NCBI GenBank assembly: GCA_030671565.1
Contig: DAOVIC010000102.1
Location: 1 to 6,539 of the forward strand
Source: Anaerohalosphaeraceae bacterium
Lineage (GTDB): Bacteria > Planctomycetota > Phycisphaerae > Sedimentisphaerales > Anaerohalosphaeraceae
Reading direction: 5' to 3'
DNA: 6,539 nucleotides
Position numbers and translations under genes: made by a program. This document shows, piece after piece, positions 1 through 5,748 of the stretch (position 1 is its first letter; every line of letters begins with the position of its first letter). The notes beneath the pieces are model-generated. The model was given only the letters and a program-made list of their open reading frames with translations, was not told the DNA's origin and made no database searches.

Positions 1-957
1 AAGACAGGTACTCTTACTACTGGAAAACTGTTTGTGACGAAGCTGGAACCTGCTGCTGGCGTTGAGCCGGCGGAGATGCTCGAACTGGCGGCGTCTGCGG
101 AACAAATGAGTAAACATCCGGCGGCGCGAGCTTTATGCGAACTTGCAAAAGAAGCGAACGTAGTGCTACCAGGACCTGTGGGATTTGCGGAAACGCCGGG
201 TAAAGGTGTTGCCGCGACCGTTGGTTCGGTGAAGGTTATGGTTGGCCGCGAGATGTTTTTGAAGGAAAACGGCATTGATGTCAGCGGAATCAGCAATCCT
301 GCGATGCATGAGGATCAGGGTTTCAGCACTTTGTATGTCGCGAAAGATAGCGTTTGTATCGGTTGGGTCGGTTTGCAGGATAAGGCCAGGCCGGAAGCAC
401 AGGCGGCAGTGGGCGCACTTTTCAAGGCAGGTATCAAACGCGTGACGATGCTGACCGGCGATCGAGGCGAGGTTGCTAACCGTGTTTCGGCGGAGCTTGG
501 GTGTACCGATTTTAAGGCGCATTGTTTGCCGCAGGATAAGCTTGCGGTGGTCGAAAAGCTCCGAAAGGACGGGCATATTGTTGCGGTTGTCGGCGATGGT
601 ATCAACGATGCTCCGGCACTTGCTGCGGGCGATCTTGGTATTGCGATGGGAGCGGCGGGCAGCGATGTTGCAATTAATTCGGCTTCGATCGCGCTTATGA
701 GCGACGATCTTAGACGGCTTCCGTTCCTTGTGCATCTTTCGCGTAAGACACGGATGGTTATTGTTCAGAACCTGTTGTTCGGCACCATTTTTATTATTGC
801 CGGAATGACAGCGGCGGCAGCGGGATGGGTGAATATCGTGCTTGCTGCGATACTGCATTTTGCAGGGTCGGTTATTGTTATTTTCAACAGTGCACGGCTT
901 GTTAGATTTGGCGAAGAGCTTGCTCCTCATCAGCCTGTGCATCAAAGTACAAAATAA
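1..957 (+). CDS. Heavy-metal translocating P1B-type ATPase, C-terminal part (5' end outside window)
   Basis: This is the C-terminal half of a membrane pump that uses ATP to move a transition-metal ion across the inner membrane. The reading frame is open from base 1 and starts KTGTLTTGK, so the window opens one codon after the phosphorylated Asp of DKTGT. The GTG at 34 is internal, not a start. In 318-residue window numbering, the nucleotide-binding domain has the HP dipeptide of metal pumps (H39-P40) and a GKGV loop. The P-domain has TGD (152-154) and GDGIND (198-203). Two terminal membrane helices follow at about 245-265 and 270-292. The last helix reads LHFAGSVIVIFNSARL, with His286 where Zn/Cd pumps carry Asp and Cu pumps carry Met/Ser. 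This loosely resembles the HEGG(S/T) motif of P1B-4 pumps, so the metal is uncertain. TAA ends the gene. The metal-binding SPC/CPC helix and any N-terminal HMA domain are not visible. Confidence 0.95.
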   Translation, partial: KTGTLTTGKLFVTKLEPAAGVEPAEMLELAASAEQMSKHPAARALCELAKEANVVLPGPVGFAETPGKGVAATVGSVKVMVGREMFLKENGIDVSGISNPAMHEDQGFSTLYVAKDSVCIGWVGLQDKARPEAQAAVGALFKAGIKRVTMLTGDRGEVANRVSAELGCTDFKAHCLPQDKLAVVEKLRKDGHIVAVVGDGINDAPALAAGDLGIAMGAAGSDVAINSASIALMSDDLRRLPFLVHLSRKTRMVIVQNLLFGTIFIIAGMTAAAAGWVNIVLAAILHFAGSVIVIFNSARLVRFGEELAPHQPVHQSTK

Positions 958-1042
958 AATCAGTTCAAGGCGTACCCTTAGGGGTAGTAAATGCCCGCGA
1001 GTAAAACGGGAATTTTCGTGATCAGTATAAAAGGTGAAGCAC
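958..1042 (+). other. Short intergenic gap between metal ATPase and ABC gene
   Basis: This gap contains two small hairpins. One is TACCC-TTAG-GGGTA (973-986, 5 bp). The other is CCCG...CGGG (994-1010, 4 bp, 9-nt loop) followed by AATTTT. Either could be a weak terminator for the metal ATPase, but both stems are short and no real T-tract follows. I see no convincing -35/-10 pair, so whether the ABC genes have their own promoter here cannot be decided. Confidence 0.3.
1030..1037 (+). promoter_or_regulatory. Ribosome binding site that favours the GTG at 1043
   Basis: AAAGGTGA ends 5 nt before the GTG at 1043 and matches the GGTGA part of the anti-Shine-Dalgarno complement. The alternative in-frame GTG at 1034 lies inside this motif and has no purine-rich site of its own upstream. 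An in-frame TAA at 1028-1030 excludes any earlier start. Confidence 0.6.
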
Positions 1043-2239
1043 GTGGTAAGTGAGAACAGCCAATTTGCTATTGAGACAATCTCATTGACGAAAGTATTTC
1101 CCGACTGGTGGGGACGTGCGAAGGTTGTTGCTGTCGATAACCTTGATCTGCAGATAAAGCATAACGAAGTTTACGGGCTTTTGGGGCCTAACGGTTCGGG
1201 TAAGACGACGACTATCAAGATCCTGCTTTCTCTGCTTCATGCGACTAAGGGGCACGCTTATGTTCTTGGTGCGAGTTCGCGCGAGGCGAAAGTCAGCTCA
1301 AGGGTCGGGTACCTTCCTGAAGAATCTTATCTTTATAAGTATCTTACGGCGCGTGAGACGCTTGATTTTTACGGTCGGATTTTCGGGCTTTCTTCGAAGG
1401 TCCGCAAAACCCGAATCGATACGCTTTTGGAGATGGTCGGTTTGACCGCGATGGCGAACAGGGCTGTTGGGACTTACTCGAAAGGTATGGCCAGGCGGAT
1501 CGGTTTGGCGCAGGCACTTATCAACGATCCGGATGTTCTTGTTCTTGACGAGCCGACTTCCGGTATGGACCCGATCGGGACGCGGCAGATGAAAGATCTG
1601 ATACTTGAACTGGCCGAGCGCGGCAAGACGATCCTTCTTTGCAGCCATTTGCTTGCGGATGTCGAGGACGTTTGCGATCGGATCGGGATTTTGTATGGCG
1701 GTCGTATGCAGATGGAAGGTCCTGTGGATTCGCTGCTGAAGAAGACTGAGGATACGCAGATCCTTGCCAGCGGTTTGAGCGATTCGGCGCTGGAAAAGAT
1801 CAAAGCGATAATCGAATCGGAAAAGGCGGATTGTTCTATTACTTCTCCGATGGATAAGCTCGAGGACTTTTTTATTCGCACGGTTTCGGAAGCTCAGCGG
1901 AGGAAAGAGCCTACGAGCGGTGCGGTTAATACGGGTAAGATCAGCGGATTTTTGAAAGAAGACGAGGTTCGTTCTGACGATGTTCTTGAGAATCTTGTAA
2001 ATGCGTCTGTTGAGGACGTTCCATCGTCGGAAGTTGAGACGACGGAGGCTGACGCGGCGACTGAGGTTTTAAAGGGAGCTGACACATCAGTTCTCGATGA
2101 ATTGACTAAATCGGCGGTGGAAAATGTTGCGGTCGATAGTCCTTGTGTTAAAGTTGATGCCAATGAGGAGGCGGTATCTACATCGGAGATCAAAGAGGAC
2201 GTTTTGAACAAGCTCATCGGAGAATCGAAAGATGAGTAG
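1043..2239 (+). CDS. ABC exporter ATP-binding protein (ABC-2 type) with long acidic C-terminal tail
   Basis: This is the ATP-hydrolysing subunit of an ABC-2 type exporter, working on the cytoplasmic face with the downstream permease. With the GTG at 1043 it has 398 residues; a GTG at 1034 would add three. The motifs are all present: Walker A GPNGSGKT (48-55), a Q-loop region reading YLPEE (90-94), signature YSKGM (145-149, the usual variant of LSGGQ in this subfamily), Walker B ending in D169-E170, and H-loop His202. The normal fold ends near LEDFFIRTV (273-281), about where most relatives of roughly 300 residues stop. The remaining residues, about 285-398, form an acidic Ser/Thr/Glu-rich and probably disordered tail. 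The tail has three copies of a VLxxL motif at 314, 350 and 387, set in short acidic segments. The stop overlaps the permease start, indicating translational coupling. The substrate is unknown. Confidence 0.95.
   Translation: MVSENSQFAIETISLTKVFPDWWGRAKVVAVDNLDLQIKHNEVYGLLGPNGSGKTTTIKILLSLLHATKGHAYVLGASSREAKVSSRVGYLPEESYLYKYLTARETLDFYGRIFGLSSKVRKTRIDTLLEMVGLTAMANRAVGTYSKGMARRIGLAQALINDPDVLVLDEPTSGMDPIGTRQMKDLILELAERGKTILLCSHLLADVEDVCDRIGILYGGRMQMEGPVDSLLKKTEDTQILASGLSDSALEKIKAIIESEKADCSITSPMDKLEDFFIRTVSEAQRRKEPTSGAVNTGKISGFLKEDEVRSDDVLENLVNASVEDVPSSEVETTEADAATEVLKGADTSVLDELTKSAVENVAVDSPCVKVDANEEAVSTSEIKEDVLNKLIGESKDE
2219..2223 (+). promoter_or_regulatory. Ribosome binding site for the permease, inside the ATPase gene
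   Basis: GGAGA lies 8 nt before the ATG at 2232, within the last codons of the ABC ATPase gene. It supports this start and coupled translation across the 8-base overlap (ATGAGTAG). Confidence 0.65.
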
Positions 2240-3599
2240 GATCTGGGCTGTTGCCAGAAACACTATTGCTCAGGGTTTCAGGATGAAGCTGGCAGTCATT
2301 GTGGTATTGCTGCTGGCGATATTGCTTCCTTTGATGGGCGTTGTAATGATAGGTGACGGGACACTGAAGGGTAAACTTCAGACATTTGTCAGCTATGGCC
2401 TCTCCCTTACGAGCCTTTTGCTTTGCATGCTTACTATCGCGGTTTCGACTTATACGTTGACGAGCGATATTAAGCGTTGCCAGATATATCTTGTTGTTAC
2501 AAAACCTGTGCGTCGTTTCGAGATCATCTGCGGGAAACTGCTTGGCGTAGTTTTACTGATCACATCGCTTCTGGTTGTTTTTTCTGTGATCATTTATTCT
2601 CTTACGGTGTCCATTCCCAAGTTCGCTAAAGCCGATGCAATGGAACTGCGGCAAGTCAATGAAGAGTTTTTCACTTCCCGTGAGATCATGACCGATCCTG
2701 TCGACAGAGACCGCATACGCGAACTGGCAATTAAAGAATTCAGAGAGCTCGAGGAAAATCACCAACTTCCCGACGGTCTTTCCAACAGCAGGATCATGTC
2801 CGAGCTGGAAGCTAAGTATCGTGGAATGGCGACGAATGTTCCGATCGGTGCTTCGAAACGGTGGACGTTTGAAAACGTCAAGCTTCTTGATCCTGAGGGT
2901 ATCATTTTTGTTCAGTACAAATTCGCCGTTGCCGTTCCCCGGGCTGACGAGAAGGTTTACGCGTTGTGGGATGTAGGGGATGACCGTCAGTACAAAGTCG
3001 ATCGCAGCCAGTGGAAGACGGAAATTTACAGGATACCGAACATCAACGCGATTCGTACGGTTCAGGAATTTCAGGTGCCTGCAAAGGCTGTTTCAGAAGA
3101 CGGGTTTATTTCTGTTGTTTTTCATAATCCCGTTGAAAATCAGACAACGGTGATCCCTCAGGAGGTCAGTCTTTTATACCGTTCTGGGACATTTACGACG
3201 AATTTCATAAGGGCGGTACTGGTAATATTAGCAAGGATCATTTTTTTGGCGGCTCTCGGGGTGTCTTTTTCGACGTGGCTTTCTTTTCCCGTTGCGATAC
3301 TTATTTGCGTAGTTGTATTTTTTGCGGGTACGGTGAACGGATTTATTGTCGATTCACTTAGCGGGCTGTCAATAGTAGCAGAAGTTTTTTATTCGCTTAC
3401 TATCAGGCCGATACTCTGGTTCCTTCCTCAATTTGACGGGGAATTCAGTCCAACTCAATATATTGTTTCGGGCGAATCTATCGGATGGCTGTTTTTGACG
3501 AGGATCTTTGCCGTAATGGTTTTCCTTAAAGCGACGCTTTTGATATTATTCGGAATGTTTATCTTTCACAAGAAAGAGGTAGCAAAGATAACGGTTTAG
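2232..3599 (+). CDS. ABC-2 type exporter permease with large extracytoplasmic domain
   Basis: This is the membrane subunit (455 residues) paired with the ATPase just upstream. Hydrophobic segments lie at about 19-41, 52-74, 101-126, 326-346, 350-372 and 418-444, giving six likely helices. A further semi-hydrophobic stretch at 383-398 may be re-entrant or amphipathic. The N-terminal part has the ABC-2 pattern: a short cytoplasmic start (SRIWAVARNTIAQGFRMK), then a helix pair, then the cytoplasmic segment KRCQIYLVVTKPVRRFEIICGK, a type of loop that contacts the ATPase. Residues about 128-325 form a soluble insertion. Its first third is charged and probably helical; the rest looks beta-rich with scattered aromatics. 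Assuming the N-terminus is inside, this insertion faces the periplasm. The C-terminal HKKEVAKITV is positively charged and fits a cytoplasmic end. The family resembles NosY-like permeases; the cargo cannot be read from the sequence. Confidence 0.9.
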   Translation: MSRIWAVARNTIAQGFRMKLAVIVVLLLAILLPLMGVVMIGDGTLKGKLQTFVSYGLSLTSLLLCMLTIAVSTYTLTSDIKRCQIYLVVTKPVRRFEIICGKLLGVVLLITSLLVVFSVIIYSLTVSIPKFAKADAMELRQVNEEFFTSREIMTDPVDRDRIRELAIKEFRELEENHQLPDGLSNSRIMSELEAKYRGMATNVPIGASKRWTFENVKLLDPEGIIFVQYKFAVAVPRADEKVYALWDVGDDRQYKVDRSQWKTEIYRIPNINAIRTVQEFQVPAKAVSEDGFISVVFHNPVENQTTVIPQEVSLLYRSGTFTTNFIRAVLVILARIIFLAALGVSFSTWLSFPVAILICVVVFFAGTVNGFIVDSLSGLSIVAEVFYSLTIRPILWFLPQFDGEFSPTQYIVSGESIGWLFLTRIFAVMVFLKATLLILFGMFIFHKKEVAKITV

Positions 3600-3600
3600 T

Positions 3601-3650
3601 CGCTTTTGGCGAAAGCGGATTTATATTTTGCAAATAGCAATTTTTTTATT
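3601..3650 (+). terminator. Possible intrinsic terminator after the ABC permease
   Basis: Immediately after the TAG stop, CGCTTT (3601-3606) pairs with AAAGCG (3612-3617) around a 5-nt loop, followed by an AT-rich stretch. A second small hairpin, TTGC-AAATA-GCAA (3628-3640), runs directly into seven T's (3641-3647) and then ATTTT. Neither stem is strong, but the pair plus the T-tract is the best terminator candidate between the permease and the next gene. The same AT-rich DNA could also hold the next gene's promoter. Confidence 0.4.
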
Positions 3651-3660
3651 TTGAAAATTT

Positions 3661-5448
3661 ATGCAAGTACGTAACACTTTTACAATTATATTTTGTATTA
3701 CCTGCGCTTTCGCATTGCTGCTGACGGCTTCGCTTCGGCTTGAAACCATACACAGTGCTCGTGAAGAACTTGACCTTGTATCTAATGTTTCGATCGAGAA
3801 CGCACCTCCCGGTTTGGCTTTTGCTACAGTTGCTATGGGTGCTTTTCGCGGACTTGTTGTTGACATTCTCTGGATGCGTGCTGATAAGCTGAAAGAGGAA
3901 GGTCAGTTTTTCGATGCGAAACAGCTTGCCGAGTGGATCACTACTCTTCAGCCTCGTTTCGCGGCGGTGTGGGATTTCCAGGCCTGGAACATGGCTTACA
4001 ACATATCGGTTGCGATGCCTGCTTCTCAGTGGGAAGAGCGCTGGCGCTGGGTTAGGAACGGTTACGAGCTGCTTAGGGACAAGGCGATCCCTCAAAACCC
4101 TCATAGCATTCTTCTTTACAGGTCTCTTGCCTGGATCTTCCAGCATAAGATCGGAGGAGTCAGCGACGATTGCCATAAGCACTATAAGCGTGAACTTGCG
4201 TTTGCGATGCGTTCAATTCTGATGGAACGAGGCAGAAGGGCCCCTCTTACGCAGCAGGACTTTTTGAACATGGTAGAAGCTCGGCAGTCACTTGTCCAGG
4301 TGATGCAGGACCCTGAAGTTGCCCGTCTTGTAAACGGACTTAGAGATGCTGACGAGAAATTCAGGGATAACGACGAGCTTGCAGGAAACTATATCAGCCT
4401 GCGTCAGGTTCCGGAAAGATTCGAAGCGGCGGCAAATGAAGTCATAGAGGATTTCATCGGCACAGAGGCCCTGAGTAAATTTGATATTTTCTCGCGAACG
4501 TGGCTTTTGAAGGAGACCTGGAAGCTCGATCCTGCCTTCATGTATGAAATGAATGAAAAGTACGGACCTATTCAAGCGGACGATCCCAATGAGCGTCTTC
4601 CATTAAACTGGGAGCACGCCGATACTCATGCGATCTACTGGGCTGAGCAGGGCCTTAAAAGAGCAGGCAAAGCGGGTGTTTACAGTATTGATGAAAAGAA
4701 TACTGACAGGATCGTATTTCACAGCCTTCAGAAGCTTTACCGCACGGGTAAAATTATTATCTATCCGGTTGACGACGGTCCTCCATCTGTATTTTTAAGA
4801 CCGGACCTTACGATGTTCGACAGCTGCAATCTTGGCTGGATCAACCGGATCGAGAAATATCAAGCGATGGAAGACAGCAATCCGAAGGCAATTACGGGCG
4901 GGCATAAAAATATGCTTGAAAACGCGACGCTCCTATTCTACCAGGCTGGGCATGTCAAAAAAGCCGGTAAGATATACAACGAACTTCGTAAACGGTATAT
5001 GCGTGACGATTACAAGGACGGTCTTCTCGTATTTGTTCAGAAGCGTCTGCGGGAAGAGATCAGGGATATCGAAATCCATGATGCTCGTGAACTTCTTCTG
5101 ATGTCACTTCGAGAGGCATATTTTCAATATGCAGTTGGCGAGGACGATTTGGCGGCTTCACGAGAGAATTGGGCGAAGCAGCTTTACGAAATGTATATCC
5201 GGCAATTCGGGGACGAAGCGGTTCGACGGGTTGACCTTCCAAGTTTTTCGATGGCACGATACCTGGCGTTTATAGGTTTTGTCACAGACCCATATTACCC
5301 TGAAAGTCTTCGCAGGGCTCTGATAGGCCGTATCAGTGCAGAGCGACCTGATTTTCTTGAGGAGATGGAAAAACTGCGTCAGCAACTTCAAGAAGAGGTT
5401 GAAGAGGCACAGAAGGAAAATCGTTCTTCCGTTACGCCCAATTTCTGA
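3661..5448 (+). CDS. Conserved-looking membrane-anchored protein of unknown function (TPR-like N-terminal region)
   Basis: I recognise no named function for this 595-residue protein. Residues 6-25 are a single hydrophobic segment after a short polar start, either a signal anchor or an uncleaved signal peptide, so most of the chain is probably periplasmic. Residues about 50-115 contain a Trp- and Ala-rich helical stretch (GAFRGLVVDILWMRADKLK, then AEWITTLQPRFAAVW) whose helix-pair spacing recalls TPR-like repeats. A second repeat-like helix pair lies near 418-446. Residues 564-587 are charged and fit a short coiled coil. No catalytic motif, metal site or lipobox stands out. The ATG at 3661 is the first start in the frame; a TGA lies at 3652. 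It has no Shine-Dalgarno sequence, only AT-rich DNA upstream. Its place after the ABC pair suggests a partner of that transporter, which is inference. It reads like a family I associate with Planctomycetota. Confidence 0.85.
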   Translation: MQVRNTFTIIFCITCAFALLLTASLRLETIHSAREELDLVSNVSIENAPPGLAFATVAMGAFRGLVVDILWMRADKLKEEGQFFDAKQLAEWITTLQPRFAAVWDFQAWNMAYNISVAMPASQWEERWRWVRNGYELLRDKAIPQNPHSILLYRSLAWIFQHKIGGVSDDCHKHYKRELAFAMRSILMERGRRAPLTQQDFLNMVEARQSLVQVMQDPEVARLVNGLRDADEKFRDNDELAGNYISLRQVPERFEAAANEVIEDFIGTEALSKFDIFSRTWLLKETWKLDPAFMYEMNEKYGPIQADDPNERLPLNWEHADTHAIYWAEQGLKRAGKAGVYSIDEKNTDRIVFHSLQKLYRTGKIIIYPVDDGPPSVFLRPDLTMFDSCNLGWINRIEKYQAMEDSNPKAITGGHKNMLENATLLFYQAGHVKKAGKIYNELRKRYMRDDYKDGLLVFVQKRLREEIRDIEIHDARELLLMSLREAYFQYAVGEDDLAASRENWAKQLYEMYIRQFGDEAVRRVDLPSFSMARYLAFIGFVTDPYYPESLRRALIGRISAERPDFLEEMEKLRQQLQEEVEEAQKENRSSVTPNF

Positions 5449-5453
5449 TCGGT
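5447..5453 (+). repeat. Left copy of GATCGGT direct repeat
   Basis: GATCGGT occurs here, overlapping the TGA stop of the 595-residue gene, and again at 5633-5639. The two copies sit 9 and 7 nt outside the ends of the long inverted repeat. They could be a target-site duplication of an inserted element or a coincidence. The right copy also belongs to a separate dyad. Confidence 0.25.
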
Positions 5454-5458
5454 ATCAT

Positions 5459-5481
5459 TTGCTTAGAGCAATTAAATTTTT
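5459..5481 (+). terminator. Weak terminator-like hairpin after the 595-residue gene
   Basis: TTGCT-TAG-AGCAA (5459-5471, 5-bp stem) begins 10 nt after the stop codon and is followed by TTAAATTTTT. It could end transcription of the upstream gene. The same bases are the left edge of the long inverted repeat, so the two structures compete. Confidence 0.35.
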
Positions 5482-5625
5482 AGTGTATGCCTTATGCCCG
5501 TTGCGGCTTTACCTGGCGGCGTTAGAAAAACTCGGTTTAGAATAGCTAAACCTGCGTTTTCTGCCTTGCCAGCTAAAGTCCTCACGACGACCTAAGGCTA
5601 TACATAAAAAGTTTAAGTGCTCTAA
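5463..5625 (+). repeat. 163-nt imperfect inverted repeat forming a rod; candidate structured RNA or fold-back element
   Basis: Hand folding gives one unbranched rod. The outer stem pairs 5463-5494 with 5593-5625: about 30 pairs, one A-G mismatch (5471/5617) and single-base bulges at 5483, 5599 and 5611. A looser zone follows, 5495-5504 against 5581-5592, in which CGTTG (5499-5503) can pair with CGACG (5585-5589). The terminal arm then pairs 5505-5511 with 5574-5580, 5513-5517 with 5568-5572, 5518-5520 with 5563-5565, 5524-5529 with 5557-5562, and GGTTTAG (5534-5540) with CTAAACC (5546-5552), closing on loop AATAG. No convincing coding frame runs through it. Size and shape fit a 6S-like rod RNA with a central bubble, or a palindromic miniature transposable element. 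No conserved signal-recognition-particle, RNase P or tmRNA motif was seen. The dyad is directly visible; its function is inference, and the strand is not determined if it is DNA-only. Confidence 0.75.
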
Positions 5626-5646
5626 ACTGTTCGATCGGTCAGTTTA
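5623..5646 (+). promoter_or_regulatory. Near-palindromic dyad with LexA-like CTG-N10-CAG core
   Basis: TAAACTG (5623-5629) and CAGTTTA (5640-5646) are perfect inverted repeats around a 10-nt centre that itself contains CGATCG. Twenty of the 24 positions are symmetric. The core CTG-N10-CAG has the same length and ends as the gammaproteobacterial SOS box CTGT-N8-ACAG, with one change. It lies about 100 bases before a UvrD-type helicase gene, a family under SOS control in E. coli. LexA sites differ among phyla, so this is a candidate operator only; it could also be an RNA hairpin. It overlaps the right end of the long inverted repeat by three bases. Confidence 0.4.
5633..5639 (+). repeat. Right copy of GATCGGT direct repeat
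   Basis: This is identical to 5447-5453 and lies inside the centre of the 5623-5646 dyad. See the left copy for the target-site-duplication idea. Confidence 0.25.
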
Positions 5647-5675
5647 CTTTGCACACAATTCTTGCCTTTAAAAAG

Positions 5676-5703
5676 TTGCATTTTTCTGTGCTGATGACAT
5701 AAT
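5676..5703 (+). promoter_or_regulatory. Possible sigma70-type promoter for the helicase gene
   Basis: TTGCAT (5676-5681) and CATAAT (5698-5703) are separated by 16 nt. The -10 matches five of six consensus bases; the -35 matches only the TTG. Initiation would fall near 5710, leaving an untranslated leader of about 40 nt before the ATG at 5749. The rest of 5647-5748 is AT-rich, with nothing else I can name. Confidence 0.35.
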
Positions 5704-5748
5704 AGTCTTTCCTCGAAATCAATTTTGCTACTTGTTTACAGGCTTGAA

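Noticed and set aside
34..36. GTG at 34 as the start of the metal ATPase gene
   Set aside because: The frame is open to base 1 and the upstream codons encode the invariant KTGT motif, so the gene begins before the window.
166..945. Long minus-strand open frame (259 codons) opposite the metal ATPase
   Set aside because: The + strand carries the TGD and GDGIND motifs in frame; the minus translation is Arg/His/Asn-rich with no family motif.
1894..2217. Open frame of 107 codons on the minus strand opposite the ABC ATPase tail, very Ser/Thr-rich
   Set aside because: It is the antisense image of the acidic Glu/Ser/Val-rich tail, has no support of its own and sits fully inside a well-supported gene.
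3646..4182. Minus-strand open frame (178 codons) opposite the start of the 595-residue gene
   Set aside because: It has a shadow-type composition and no recognisable domain; the + frame has a membrane anchor and consistent helical pattern.
5336..5545. Small + strand frame running from the end of the 595-residue gene into the gap
   Set aside because: It starts inside the upstream gene in another frame, lacks a ribosome binding site and ends inside the inverted repeat.
5483..5605. Signal-recognition-particle RNA as identity of the rod
   Set aside because: The apical part closes on AATAG and lacks the conserved GGAA-type tetraloop and the AGCA/CAGG internal loop of that RNA.
5624..5645. tRNA T-arm suggested by the sequence GTTCGATC
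   Set aside because: No acceptor stem, anticodon arm or CCA end can be placed around it; the bases are better explained by the 24-bp dyad.
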